Shown here: positions 46,026 to 58,799 of the stretch, one piece after another
Numbering within the stretch: position 1 is the first letter of the stretch
How the letters are laid out: the number at the start of each line of letters is the position of its first letter
Assembly (NCBI GenBank): GCA_017590115.1
Contig: JAGGNK010003335.1
Location: forward strand, 10,230,286-10,294,285
Direction: 5' to 3'
DNA: 64,000 nucleotides
Source of the DNA: Montifringilla adamsi
Taxonomy: Eukaryota; Chordata; Aves; Passeriformes; Passeridae
Position numbers and translations under genes: made by a program
The notes under the pieces: model-generated
Seen by the model: only the letters and a program-made list of their open reading frames with translations
Told to the model about the DNA's origin: nothing
Database searches by the model: none

Positions 46026-47699
46026 TGGAAGACCAGGTCAGGCCAGTCAGACCCCACAGCCTGATGCTGAAACCTCCCTGGCTGCCTTCTCCTGCCCACA
46101 ACGTGCCTAGATGCTCTGTTATTGCTGGGTCAGAGCTTCTGCCTCCAGATTTTCCTGCAGCTTTATTATTATTTTTATGCCTTGAGTTTTACAATACACA
46201 GGCTTTACAGCAGGGAACTTTTTGTGATGCTTTTTTACCTTGGCTTTGTTTTTTTGCTCAGGAGCATAACAAGGTGATGGGATTTATGGGCAGCTCTGGG
46301 TTTTCTGTTACAGCGTTTCTTAGCAAGATCATCACTTTTGCCACTATCCTTGCTGGCCTTTTTCTGTGGCTTTGGTCATCCCCAAGAGTCACAGCCCACA
46401 TTAATTTCCAGCTGTTGTTCAAGCAACCCCAGCAGAGATCACACAAGAGCTATTGTAACTAAATAAAAGTTTCAAGAGCAGCAGGGTTTTAAAAGCCTTC
46501 TGAGCTATTTCTGTTAACACCAGTTTGAGCAAAGCCCTGCTTACTGGGGACAATGGCAAAAAGCATCCTTGGCTGGAGGGCTAAGGACTAATGCAGAGCC
46601 CTGGATGACCAGCTGGGGACTGAGAAAGCAGCCAAGAGCTGCACAAAGCCAGAAGCTATAAATTAGAGGGGAAAAAAACCCATAAAAAGGACCAGGGTAT
46701 TATTTCTTAATGATGCCAAACCCAGGATTCAGGTGGGGAAGGTGTGAGCCAGCTCCAGCGTGTGCCCAAGCTGCTCCAGGAGGAGCTGCCTCCTGGCAGA
46801 GGAAGCAAAGGCTCCACCCAGATGTGGATTTGGGTCTGTGATTTTGGGGACAGCAGCCATGAAGGCTGAGGGATCCCCAGAGGACACCAGGGATGAACCT
46901 TCCTGCAGTTTCCTTGTGAAGGGAAGCAAAGAGCATCCTTGAGCTGAGAGCATGGTGAGAATTTGGGGGTCCCTGCCAGGCAGCCAGCAGATCTGCAGGC
47001 TGAGTCTGATCCAGCCCCATCTCAGGAGTCCCAAAACAGCCTCATCTGCATTTTACTGGAACTGGGCTAATGAGATTCGGGCACCAGCCACAGCAGGGGG
47101 AAGAAGACCCAGCAAAAATCTCTACCCCTCAGTTTTGTGGAGTTATCACTTGAGCTTTGTGGTTTTGTTTAGCTGGAGTCCCAGACTGGCACCCAAGGAC
47201 AAAGGGATGCTGGCACTGCAGCCTTGCTCCTTCAGCATCCTCAGGAAGGACAGGGGCCACAGCTCCCTCTGCACACCCTCATTTCCCACAGCTTGCAGAG
47301 ATGAGCACATTTCAGTGCTTTGCTTACACTTTGCAAATATTGCTCCATGTCTTTGACCAAATACTGGATTTTTTCCCCTCAAGGGAATATCCTAGTTGCA
47401 ATGTGCTCTGTGACAGTGCTGAGGCAGGTGCAGAGTCTGGGGGTGTCCCCTACAGGGCTGCATTTCCTAGAGCTATTTTTTATTTTGGCAAGTACGAGAT
47501 CATTATCTTGCAAGTCCCTCCCTGGAAAAGAGCAGGGAGGAATGCCTGGGGGTTTTACAGGAGAGGCACAGCCACAGGCAGGGCTGACCCTGCATGGGAT
47601 GGGGCAGCTTTGCTCAACCTCCTCGTGGGCTTCCACCAGCTCTGCTCCCTCCAGTGCCACTTCTCCCATCAACTACCCTCTCCTTACCACGAAAAAGAA

Positions 47700-47880
47700 A
47701 AAAATATATATATATTATAAAATATAAAATATAAAATATAAAATATAAAATATAAGATATAAAATATAAAATATAAGATATAAAATATAAAATATAACAT
47801 AAAATATATAATATATAGTATATAATATAAAATATAAGATAAAATAAAATAAAATAAAATAAAATAAAATAAAACAAACA
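47700..47880. repeat. AT-rich microsatellite array
   Basis: A (TA)n start is followed by aaaatat/aagatat units and a terminal (AAAAT)n block. It gives spurious Tyr/Ile/Phe-rich open frames on the minus strand. Confidence 0.95.
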
Positions 47881-47889
47881 TAAAGAAAG

Positions 47890-50800
47890 GAGGAATATTT
47901 TAGATGATCCAATTGCAGAGGCATGGAAAGCCTTTCCCACAGCAGGAGCTCTCCTCCTCACAGCAGCCAGGGCATGGCAGGGCTGAGCCTGCCCTCTGGC
48001 AAGATGAGGAATTGTTCAGCGGGCAGTGTAAATATCTCAGCAGGGTTATCCCCCGTGTCTAATGCCCTGTCCATTCCCTGCTAATTCCCAGGGGTCCTGT
48101 GCAGACAAAGGCTGCCAGGAGCCGCTGCAGGGGCACAGCCCTGAGCGGGCTGCACACACATTCCCAGAGCCCCTAAGGCAGGGCAAGGCTCAGTTTGGGG
48201 CACAGGAGGTTTGGGGCACATGCTGGGGTGTTAATCCCAGCTCCAAGAGCAGGCTAAATGGGAGGGATTGAAAACAGGGGAGGCAATATTGATCAGCACT
48301 GGCATTGGGAGAGCTGGCCCTGCCCCGGAGCTGAGGGGTGATCTCTGGAGTCCCTCCCTGAAATCTGCCTGTGGAAAATAAAAATAGTGACACCACCTGA
48401 GATTCATGGGAGCTCATAAACCTACACCAGCAAGGTGTGACCACCACTCTGCAAAGCCTCCCTCCCCAGAACTACAACCAGCCAGGCCAGCAAGACATTA
48501 TTCCTTTATATTTGGGAGCAAGATGAGAAATCTTGTATGGTTTCCCTGCAAAGAACAATGCAAGTAGGGCTGGTTTTTTTAGGTTTTTTTTTCTGGCTGA
48601 CCACAATAAATGGCAGAGGAGGAGGGGGCCAGCCTTTGCAGGCACTGGGCAATGTGAGGTGGAGCAAGGGATGCTGGTGGAGCATGGCTGAGTCCAGCTC
48701 CAGGTCTGCAGGGCTCAGCTGCTGCAGGACCAAAGCCAAGCTGGGCTGGTGCAGTGCCACTCAAAAATCATATCAGGAAAATGACAGCTCCAGCTTTAGC
48801 AGAGATTTCAAGGGAAATCTCAAAGGGGTGCTTGCTATCAGCAATCAAAAAAAAAAAAAAAAAAAAAAGGGAAGGATGTGGGATAGAAGCAGAGCTGTAG
48901 GTGCTCTGTAACTTCCACCTGGTATTCTTCTTTCCCAAACTGTTGGAGGACTCAGGCTGTGCTGAGCATCTCTGTCCTTCATCCCACAGGAGAGTCATAG
49001 CAGCCCCAGGAGGAACAGTGCCTGTCCTCAGCAGCTTGTGGTCAAAGTAATAATTAAAAAAAAGAGGCAGAAAGCAATTGAAGCTCAGGTGAGTGAGGTG
49101 AATTTCATATCAGGTAGGAATTTCCCATGGTTACAGCTTGCTGGCTCTAATGCCACTCTCATAAAAATGAACATTTCTTCCTTGGGAATATTTCAAGATT
49201 GATGAAAAAATATGAGTTTCCTCTGGGAGAAAGGGTGGGAGAGCCAGAGACATTCGCCTAGTCCCATTTCTGCCTTCAGGGAGAAAACAAAATTAATGGG
49301 CACCGGTTGAGCAGTCACATGTTGAGCTGAGAAACCCCACTGAGCTCTCCTAAAGCTGTGCTGAATATCTCCTCCCATGGAAAAAAAAAAATAAATCTGA
49401 TATTGCATTTCACCCCAATTCAGGTACAAAAATCGCTTCAAAATCACATTCTTGAGTAAGGGGTGGGGTTTCATTTCCCAGCTGGCAGCAGATGCCTTCT
49501 GCCAGCAAGACCTCTGCTGTGTGCAGCATGCCCTGCCCAGCCTGCCCCAGTGTCACCAGTTTAATTAGCTGCTGTTCCCAGTGCCTGTGGCTCAGCTTAA
49601 CTCCATGTGAACAAACCCTGCTGTGCTCCACAAGCTGGACTCCTGCTTGCACCAGGGAGAAATCAGTGCCTTTGTCTCTGTTTTTTTTCTTCCCTAGCCT
49701 AACTGAAATTAAAACTCAGAAACTGGGCCCAGCTGGATTCATACGCTTGGTCACTCAATCCTGTCTTTTATCTAAGGAGGAAAATAGATAAAAAAGGGAC
49801 TTCAGGGAAATGAATCCTCCACTGAACCTTGATGTGCAGCTTTCCAGACTGCTGGTGTGTGCCTGGGAGTGGGATTAATACTCATCAGAGGGAATGCAGC
49901 CTCAGCAGATGCAGGAGGGGACAGAGAGGGACCAGGAGGGCCACATGGGAGGCTGGCTGGCACAACAGCTTCAGGCTCAGAAAGAGCAGGTTGTAATAAG
50001 GAGATAATGGTGAAAGTGGTGGCAAGAAAGGGAGGTGCCTGTTCTTCATCCTCTGCTGGACAAGGAGGGATGGACTGGAGCACAGCAAGGACATTGTGGG
50101 CTGGACATCAGGGAAACCCTTCCAGGACAGCAGTGACAGCTGGGGCAGGCTGGCTGGGAGAGGCAGACACTGTCACTGTGGGCAGCAGCCCAGCTGCACT
50201 CTCTGCCCCTGGGCAGAGCAGAGGGAGCTGATCCTGCCCGGACACACAGCTCTGGACACACAAATTCCTGAGGTTTCAATGGCTCCATTTTCCACAGCCC
50301 AGAGCCAGCCCCTGCCTTTCTCTCATTTACAGCCACTTTTGTCACTTTGCCACTTGATTTCCCAAGTAGCAGCAGCACCCACACACAGCTTGGATACCCA
50401 GTGGATTGGGCACCCAGGCACCCCTCCTGTGAAGGGAGCTGGATTTCCTGGGCTGCAAGACAAACCTGTGCATCCCTGGGTGAGCCAAGGGGCTGCCAGT
50501 GTGCATGGCAGGGGGACAAGGACAACTACCTGCAAATTTTTCATGGGCTCAGACAGCTGAGGGAATGGGAAAAGTACCTCAGAAAGGTTTGCTGCAGTGG
50601 GATTTCTCTTGCTTGGCTCCATGAACTGGATCAGGAATCTCATAACACAAAAGTGATCTCTTTCCCTTTGGATACATGACCAGAGACTTCTCCAAAAAGG
50701 TAGAAGACAGGGGATATTCTTTTTCCAAAGCAGAAGTGCAGCACAAATGGGCTAGACTGCCTCTACCAGACTGACCTGCATCTCCCTGCCTGCCCCAGCC

Positions 50801-50970
50801 ACGTCCTGCTCCTTCCCCCGGGCTCAGCCACAGCCAAAGCTGCCCCAAGCAGAGCAAACCCCCCTCCCCACAGCAATGAGCAGCAGTGACCTCAGGGACA
50901 GGGTTTCATCTCACTCTCAGGATAGAGGAGGGAGTGGGAGGGATGTGCAGGAGGGGGTAACCCTGCTGCT
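47890..50970. other. Intergenic or intronic sequence, no gene seen
   Basis: Nothing coding is supported. It contains a 22-base poly(A) run at 48847-48868. Confidence 0.45.
48847..48868. repeat. Poly(A) run
   Basis: Twenty-two consecutive A. Confidence 0.93.
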
Positions 50971-50974
50971 ATGG

Positions 50975-51245
50975 AGTTTACCAGCTTTTTATGGTGTCTG
51001 ATTTTTGTCATCTGCAAAGCTATCTGCTGAAAACGTCAAATTAGTGCTGTTAGTCCACTGCACAGCTCTTATCTGTGTCTCTCAGGATGGAAGACACTTC
51101 AAGATGATTATTGTTCCCCACTGCTCCTGAAATGAAATTGGCCCTCCCAGAGTGCTAAAAGGGAACCGAGAAATTGTTTGCCTGAATTTGCATGAAAAGC
51201 CCTGGAGACGTAATGAAAGCGGGTGACAAGCCCAGTGTCACCTTC
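50975..51245. promoter_or_regulatory. Candidate conserved non-coding element
   Basis: About 270 bp of unique, balanced sequence between repeat-like flanks: tctgatttttgtcatctgca, aacgtcaaattagtgctgtt, gatgattattgttccccact and gcctgaatttgcatgaaaag (octamer-like atttgcat). Cores for GATA (cttatct), homeodomain and POU factors are packed together. It is the longest such block in the window along with 58800-59120. Confidence 0.35.
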
Positions 51246-51249
51246 TGCC

Positions 51250-54200
51250 AGCTAAATGACAGAGGGAAAACTTCCTTTGTGTTTCTGCTTCACTTCAGGG
51301 CCCTGATTCCCTCTCCTGTGCTGTCCCCGAGCCCCTGAGCCCCGCGCATTCTCCTGCCCCATGACTGACATGGGGCTGCCAGCTCTGCAGCCTGGAGGAT
51401 ATTCTGCCACCTGAGGAAGGATGCTCTGCCCTGCACAGAGATCTGGACCCTATTCCCAGCACAGCAGCAGTGTCTGTGTGCCCAGAGCACAGCTCTCCCC
51501 AGGCACAAAGCAGGTCCCCCCTGTTCTGGAGCATCCCATCCTGCCGGAGCTGTTCCCCACTTGAGGAAGTCCTTGCACACTGCAAAGAGGTGCAGTGACA
51601 CAGCTTCAAGTCCCAGCCATTGCAGCTTGATATTTTCCTTTTAATCCACCTATTTGGCAGTGAGTAAGCAAAGTGACATGGTCCCTGAGGACAGACTGAG
51701 TGCTTCCAGAGCTCCTCCTGATTGCCACGGGACCATCAACCCAAACCTGCTACACCCTGGATGGGGCAGGAGGGTAATGATGGGGCTTTGCTGGTAAAAA
51801 ACCCACAGCATCAAGGAAGGCAGTGCTGGGGAGGGGCTCCTGGCTGGGCTCAGGGCAGCATTTCAGCTGCCAGCTCCTGCAGTGCCCAGATGGAGCTCCA
51901 GATCCAAGGTTGGCCCAAGCAAGCTCATACTTTTGTGTGTGTGCTTGCCCAGGCTGGGCAGACAGCTGGCTCAGGGAGAGCTGCAGCCAGCTTCCAGCAG
52001 GGAATTTGCTCACAAGTCACAGTTTGTGAAATTGTTAATTCCCACCAGCCTTGTGGTGTCTGCTGCCTTCTCCCTCCAGTGCTGGTTGTTCCTTGCCTTG
52101 TGGCTTTCCTTGGTACCAGGAGCACCTTTTGAGATTTCATACTCCAGGAGGAGGCCTGGAAATAATGATGCAAACAGGCATGAAAGCTCAGAAACCCAAA
52201 GGAGAGTACTGAGATCACAGAAAATGTGAATACATGTAGAAATTCATGGTGTGTTCAGTTTGGGTTTGCTTTGTCAGGGCAGGGCTGAGCCATCTCCACC
52301 CTGAGGACTGGGGAAGCTTTCTGAGATTCCAGCTTTACTGGCTCCTCTGCTCCCAAAACTTCATCCCACATGGTTTCTCCCTCTTGTGCCTCCAGCCAAA
52401 GGGCTGCTTGGGCACCAGCACAAGGATCTGCATGGGTGGAAATGCCTGGAGGTCCAGGGAAGAACTGAGCTGCAGAGACCTTAATCCACTTTGTTTCTCT
52501 TTTAATCCATACACAAGGAAATATCCTGGAGGCAGGACCAGCTTAGCTGGGACCTCCTCCTGAGTTTTCTTCCCCTCCCATCAGCAGGGGAAGGCAGACA
52601 CAAGCCCCTGCTCAGCAGATGGGTGGAAACAACTGTTTCAGAGATGGAGAGTCCTGCAGTGACCCCCAAAACTGGTGCCAGGGCAATGCTGGGACAGTCC
52701 CAGAGGATCTGGTACAGGACTGCCGCCACAGGGACCGAGTGGGACAAAGCCACATCCATCACTGTCACACAGCTGACACCAGCAGCACCATCCCCTCTCC
52801 CAGGGGACATCTCCCAAGTGGAACTGCAGCAGACACCAAGTCCCACGGGGTGTTTCCTCCAGGGCTCTGTCTGCTCTGAGCCCTGCAGCAGCTTCTGCCT
52901 GTTTGTACATCCCTCCCTGCCGCGGGGCATGGGCTGTGGGGCTCCTCGCACGGGGGGAACACAGCCAGAGCCACAGAGTGTCCCCTGCTGCTGCCTGGAG
53001 AAGCTGTGCTGGCACAATTTTCCCTCTCCCCATCTTCCCACCTCCAGCAGTGGGAGTTTTCTCGCTGCCTCACCTCCCACAGCCGAGAGAAGGTGGATGT
53101 TGTGTAACAGGACTCCTCGGGAGGGGAAACTGAGTCACAGCAGGGTGGGCTGCGGGAGGAGGGAGGGCGGTGAGTGAGCCCAGCTCACCTGGGGTGAGTC
53201 GCCAGAGCAGCCCTCTTGGAATGGGGGCTCAGGCACAGCAGGAGCATCCCTGCAGCAGAACTCGTTGCCATGGAGGGGAATAAACGTGCCCGGGGCGAGG
53301 CAGGAGGATCTGTAAACAGCCAGCACAGCCCTGGGAAAGCTCCTGTGCTCTGGCTGGCTGCGAGGGGAAAAAAATCACACGGAAAAATACACAGCTGGGA
53401 ATTAGGAGGGATCTTTCAGAGTCAACAAGGATGGTTACAGGGTCAGAGAAGGAAGCTTGTGGGTCAGGGGTGAAATGAAAGCAGCGATTGCAATGGGAAA
53501 ATGTACATATGTATATATGGCCATATGTATATCTTCCTTGTTATGGAAGATATGAGATGTTAAGAATTCAAAAAACAATGAAAATACCAAGGAAAAAGCA
53601 TACCCAGTAGGGCTAAGGGCAATAAGAACAGAGTTTTTTAAATGGTATTTGTATTGTTGCAGACAAATGCTTAATAGAGATGGCAAAATTGCTAATGATA
53701 CATAACAGGCAGAAACAGGCAGCAAATATTTCTGTTTGGTACTTGGAAATGAGCAGGCAGCTATATTTGTCTCACATCAAGCTGCTGAAGCACTTTCTAG
53801 TTCATTAATTATGTGGCCTTATTAAATATCATCTGCCAGGAATAAACACTGCAGAAGTGGCAGGCCAGGGTGCCTCAGCTCCATGCCCTGCCTGAGCCAG
53901 ATCCTCGAGTGAAGCCCAGAGCCAGGGATGCTGCAGGAGGAAAGGTGAGTTGGCTCCTGGAGAGAAAACAGGGCATGACCCAGATCGGTGCTGCCTGCTC
54001 AGCCTGGCTTTAATCCTGTGCAAGTAAAAGACAAGCTGATGTAAGATTCAATTAATAAAGAATTAAAGGATAGAAATCTAATTAATGCCAGTCCACATGG
54101 TTTATGGAAAACAATGTCTTGTCAAACAAAGCTGGCTCGATCCGTGGTGGGGTGATGCTGGGTGAACAGAGGTGACTGCAGCGCTGCACCAACACACAAT

Positions 54201-54560
54201 TCCTGGGGTCTGGCTCTCAGCTGGAGGGTGCCTGGTCCCCCAAAGCTGAGGCTGGCAGACTGTCAGCAAAGGGTGTGCAGTTGGGGTGAAATGTGGGGCT
54301 CGCAGCACTGCAGGGACTTTCCCCTGCACAGGCTCACCCCAGCTGCCCTGGCAGACTGGGGCTGTGGGACAGGCACAGGGACCCTGCTGCCACCCCTGAG
54401 CTCCTCATGGCTGGAGTTTCCCGTGTTATCTGAGGGAGAAGAAGGCCTTTGGTGGCTGCCCCTTCTGCAGGAGGGACTCTGCCTGTCCCCCTTGACAATG
54501 TGTGAGGAGAAAGGACCTCACCTCCGCTCCTGCTCTTTGCAGTCAGCCCACCAGCTGTTT
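51250..54560. other. Intergenic or intronic sequence, no gene seen
   Basis: No exon is supported. It contains a short hairpin at 53529-53553 and a palindrome atatggccatat at 53515-53526. The long open frames at 52502-53177 on both strands have no domain features. Confidence 0.45.
53515..53553. repeat. Palindrome and adjacent hairpin
   Basis: atatggccatat (53515-53526) is a perfect 12-bp palindrome. Directly after it, atatcttcc (53529-53537) pairs with ggaagatat (53545-53553) across a 7-base loop. Confidence 0.85.
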
Positions 54561-54565
54561 TCCCA

Positions 54566-54618
54566 CTTTTCCTTTTTCTTTTGCTTTTTCTTTTTTTCTT
54601 TTTCTTTTTTTCTTTTTC
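54566..54618. repeat. Polypyrimidine (T/C) tract
   Basis: About 50 bases of ctttttcttttgctttttct-type sequence with a rough 6-7 base period. Confidence 0.9.
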
Positions 54619-55133
54619 ATGATTCCTTGTTGCTTTTGTGCTGATTTCTTTCTTCCCCTTTGTTTCAATCAGTTATAAGATTTTGGAGGCAAAACAGACC
54701 CACAAACAAGGCACAAGGAAAGGGACAGGCAGCTGTGCCTGCCCAATAGTGCCCTGCACATCTGCCACCCCCAGCACAGTGCCAAGGCATGCAGGGCTCT
54801 GACGGGCACTGGGCAGCATCCCCCACATGCCAGGACAGAGGTTTATCATTCATATTTCTCCCATGCTGCACATATGGAATTATCCTTAGAAGAAACGCAA
54901 AGATGTCCTGCAAAGGCAGGTCCCCAGGTAGCTGCCACATCACCTCGAGGTGCAGCACCAGAGGGGACTGAGAGAGCTGCTGGCAGGGAGGGCTTGAAAA
55001 ATCTCTTTACCACTGGGAAGGAGATGGAGAGAACAGCTTCTGCTCCAGGCAGGTGAGCAGAGGGAAGAGGGAAACATCGTGGATATCCCAGCCAGGAGCC
55101 TGGCTGGTGATGCTCTGCAGCGAGGCCACGTTC

Positions 55134-55270
55134 CCGTGCAGCTGTCCCCTCCCCGGGCTGTCCCCTCCCCGGGCAGCTGTCCCCTCCCCGGGCTGTCCCC
55201 TCCCCGTGCAGCTGTCCCCTCCCCGGGCTGTCCCCTCCCCGGGCTGTCCCCTCCCCGGGCTGTCCCCCGG
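55134..55270. repeat. GC-rich 15-bp minisatellite
   Basis: Nine or so copies of ctgtcccctccccgg with spacer variants (gcag insertions). The minus strand has paired GGGG runs in each copy and should form G-quadruplexes readily. Confidence 0.93.
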
Positions 55271-55344
55271 CGGGGAGCTCGGCCCTTCCTCCGCTCCGGT
55301 TTTTATCCGCGCTCCGAGCTCAGCTCATTGCGATTCCGTGTCCT

Positions 55345-55445
55345 CGCGGCGTCTCCTGACACTGGATCATTTACAATGCCCAGGAGGCAAATACAATGAC
55401 TCATTATTATTAGTTAATGAAGCATCCAAGCACTAAACCCACAGT
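55345..55445. promoter_or_regulatory. Candidate conserved non-coding element
   Basis: Unique block just right of the GC-rich repeat: ctggatcatttacaatgccc, atgactcattattattagtt (AP-1-like tgactca followed by ATTA cores) and aatgaagcatccaagcac. Confidence 0.3.
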
Positions 55446-55819
55446 CTGCCGAACGGATAAAGAGCTGCGGCTGGATCCCATTTAGCACGCATCTCGGCGA
55501 GCCCCCGGCCCCTTCCCAGCCTGGATGTGGGCAGCAGGCAGGAGCAGGGAGCAGGGAGCATCCATCCCCCTGCCAGAGGGGCCGATCCCGCTCTGAGAGC
55601 ACCATTAAGGCGCTGGTATCCCCCTCCCGCAGGGGAAAACCCCCGACACGGAGCTGGCTTCAAAGCCACCAGCCTCAGGGGACAAGGGACGCCAGGGGAC
55701 AGGGGATCGTGTCTGCATTTCCAGCCGAGGGGTCAGGGTGAGGTGAGGGAGCATGAAGGACATGGCACGTCCTTGGCTGGCAGCATGGATAATGCAGAAT
55801 TTCTCAGGCTGCATCTCCC

Positions 55820-55945
55820 TTCCCAGAAGAATAAATATTTGATAACAAATTGCTTTGAAGATAATCCACTTAATCCTTTGCCATGTCTCCAGGTTTCAAT
55901 ATAATTAAAGTGTGATTAATGTTCTAAAGAAAAGCTAAAACCCCA
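55820..55945. promoter_or_regulatory. Candidate conserved non-coding element
   Basis: AT-rich unique sequence with aataaatatttgataacaaa, gaagataatccacttaatcc and aatataattaaagtgtgatt. The aatcc/taatcc words suit OTX/PITX-type factors. No functional evidence. Confidence 0.3.
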
Positions 55946-55949
55946 TGCC

Positions 55950-57690
55950 TCTTCTTGCCCCCTCTCCCCAGGCTGCAGGGGATGGGCTCAGCCCATGACA
56001 GGGATGATGGGGTCCTACCAAAATCACTGCTGGTGGCCAAGTAAAGTCCAAAACTGGACCTACACACATCCTGCATGGCTCAAAGCACCAGGCTTGGAGC
56101 AAGGACAGGCAAGCCAGATGTGCTTCTGGCTCTGGGAAGGGCTGACACGGGCATGCTCTTCCCAGGAGCTGCTCACACAGATGTATCCCTGGATTGGGAA
56201 GGGGCTTTCGACCCCATATCAGCTTCCTTCCAATTCTCCACCAACCTCTCACTTTCACTAGCCCTTGTCTCCCACTCAGGGCTGCTGATGTCCCTCTTTG
56301 GTATCCCAATTTCAGGCTGTGGTCTGCAGAGCCAGTAGGATGCTCTTCTTCGTCTCCCAAGGGCTGATGCAGCTCCAAACCAGGACTTTCAGATCCTCAG
56401 CCCCTTAACCCCACCTCCATCAAGGCAAAAATATATTATAGAGGTATCTTGGCAGGGATACACACGTGACAGAGCAGAACTGTGTGGGCTGGGGAGCAGC
56501 ACAGAGGGGAGATGTGTGGGCTGTGCCCTGCTGATGGAGTGGGATCACCTTTCCACTCCTCAAGCACTGAAACCAGGGTTGAGTCAGTTGATTAAAAATA
56601 GAGAGTGAGGGGAGGTGTGAAAGTCATGGGGAAAAAAAAAAAAAAAAAAGAAAACAGGAGAAAAATAAAGAAAAGCCAACCAACCTAAGACAATCTGCAT
56701 TCGCCTTCCTGAAGGTCCTGGAGCTGGGAGGTGGGGGCCTGGCACTTGGGTATTTCAGAGCTGAGGTGACACCTCCATCAGGCTTCCAGATGTGGCAGCA
56801 CTGTCCCCATGGGGATGGTGGCAGCTCTGACTGGTCACACCTCACAGCACACAGCGAGGGATCCGAGGGATGGCTGGGGGATGCTGGCAGCAGGTGACAC
56901 CACTGGAGCTGGAGGACAGGACCCTCCCTCTGCTCTTCACTTCCCAGCACAGCTATCAGGGACTCAGATATGCAGAAACACCACGAGGTACATCCTTCAT
57001 TCCCAGCAGTGTCCCTTGTCCTGGAGCTGCCTGCAGCAAACCCAGGCTGGATTTTCTGGATTTTGCTGATCAGTGTTGAATGAAGCTCGCTACAGACCAT
57101 CTCCACAATGTGTCTGGGGCAGCACAGGCAGAGCTTGTCCCAGCCACACGTATGTCCCCTACCATCAGGGAGGAGCAGAGGAGAGGAAAGAGGCTGCCGA
57201 CATTCATATATTCCACTTCCCTTGTGGCAAAGCAGCTCTCCCAGCCAGCCCTGGGAGGATGGATGTTGCAGCATGCAGCTCTGCTCTTGGTCCTGCATGA
57301 CTGGTGCCACCACCTTGTCATCCCCAGGGGACTCCCCAGTTCTGAGCCAGCTCCTTTCAAGGCTGGGTGCCCTGAGGAGCTCCCAGCTCCAGCACAGGCT
57401 GAGGGCAGGCAGATGAGCAGCCACAGTGGTAGGGCTGAACTGGGCTTCTTGCAGGAGGTGATCCTCTCTGGGGACACTGCAGCATATCACAGGCATGGAG
57501 CCTTGGTGCCAGGCAAGCTGAGCTGTCCATGCCAGCCCTGGGAATGTCACACTTTGCCTGCACCTAACGAGGATATGGGTCCTGGCTAAAATTAACACTG
57601 TGCTTTCACTGCTCCAGTCCTGGCAGGGCTTTCCTCATTGTGTGCCCTAGGATAGTTGTGTCTTCAGGTCAATCCTGTTAAGAGCAGCTT
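55950..57690. other. Intergenic or intronic sequence, no gene seen
   Basis: The minus strand is open for 324 codons at 56624-57598, the longest frame in the window. It runs into a poly(T) end (on that strand), has no recognisable domain, and the opposite strand is also open in places. I treat it as chance. Confidence 0.4.
56632..56649. repeat. Poly(A) run
   Basis: Eighteen consecutive A followed by further A-rich sequence. Confidence 0.93.
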
Positions 57691-57694
57691 TGGA

Positions 57695-57905
57695 GCTCAG
57701 GACCATTCATCATGAAGTTAAAAACCCCTTAGCTCAGGGAGCGTGGGAGAGCAGCACGGAGCTGCGCTTATCAGACAGTTCAGCCCAATCAATGTGGGCT
57801 CTAAGGACCCTGATAAAGCTGCAGTATTCAGAATATGAGGTCTAGCTATTGAATGTCAATAGCTGGCCAGTGCTTTTAAGCATCTAACACAGCAGGCATC
57901 TCGCT
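57695..57905. promoter_or_regulatory. Candidate conserved element with GATA sites and inverted repeat
   Basis: Contains two opposed GATA-type words (gcttatcag near 57766 and ctgataaag near 57810). It also has a perfect inverted repeat agctattga/tcaatagct (57844-57864) around a 3-base centre. Sequence is unique and AT-balanced. Confidence 0.3.
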
Positions 57906-58254
57906 GCAAGTCAGGATGCTGCCCTGGAGCTGCTGGTGCAGCCGGCACGCGGGCAGGGACATGAAAATCTGCTGAAGAGAAGGAGCCAGTGGTCGAAGCC
58001 TGCCAAACTGTCAATGAAAAAAGAGTTACACTGCTGAAGGATCAGTTATTCAACAGAGATGGCAGTTTCATTGCTGGGATGAATCACAGAGCTGTGGCAG
58101 CCGCGGTGGGGGAACTCTGCCCGGCAGAGGCTGTGCAGCCATCAGGGTCCGTGCTGCTGGAAGCTCTCAGTGTGATGCTGGGCACCAAGAGCAGGGTGGG
58201 TTTCCAACAAAATGCCAGCAGTTTTTGTATCACAAGCTGCAGGCTTGACATTAA

Positions 58255-58276
58255 ATGATAATGATAATGATAATGA
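58255..58276. repeat. (ATGATA)n short microsatellite
   Basis: Four units of a 6-bp atgata/taatga register. Confidence 0.85.
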
Positions 58277-58799
58277 ATAAAATTCAGCACATTCCAATTT
58301 TTCTCTCGCAGGTGCTCAGCAGAGTGCAGACTGCAAGGCAAGAGAGCTCTGCTCCCTGTACTTTGCTTTTGCTGTACCCTGGGGTATCCCTGAGGAAGGG
58401 AAGAAACAATTGCTTTCACAAGCCTTCCTCCCTGCCACTTTCCTCCTTCTATTTTCCCCATTGAATTCAGACTCCCAAATAAAACTAGGCAGAGAAACTC
58501 TCCTGGAGGTGTCTGACCAAGCTCTCTGCAGCAAGAAGAGGTATTTTAGGAGCATCCTGCTGTCCTTCCTCTCTCCCCTTACAGGACCTGGACAGCCATA
58601 CAGCTGAAGACCAGTGGTAAAGGGGTTGAAATCAGCCTCAACCAGCATCTCCAAAAAGCACTTGGCAGTGCAGGAGCCCCAAAGTCCCTTCCCTAGCTGT
58701 CCCTCCCCGCTGTCCCCTGAGCCCTGGGATACCCCTGAGGGCTGTGCCCACACTGAGGCACGTAAGGGTTCACCTGGGGCAATGCCAGCAGGCAAGTTT

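Larger units (their letters stand above)
40850..47690. other. Intergenic or intronic sequence, no gene seen
   Basis: I found no exon with supported borders. Composition is about even in GC, with many long random open frames, as expected at this GC level. A repeat-free AT-rich block is listed at 45935-46025. Confidence 0.45.

Noticed and set aside
47614..47961. Tyr/Ile/Phe-rich membrane-like frames
   Set aside because: Produced by the AT-rich microsatellite at 47700-47880.
56624..57598. 324-codon minus-strand frame
   Set aside because: Longest frame, but it ends in a poly(A)/poly(T) tract, has no domain, signal or consistent composition, and the other strand is also open. Chance at this GC content is sufficient.
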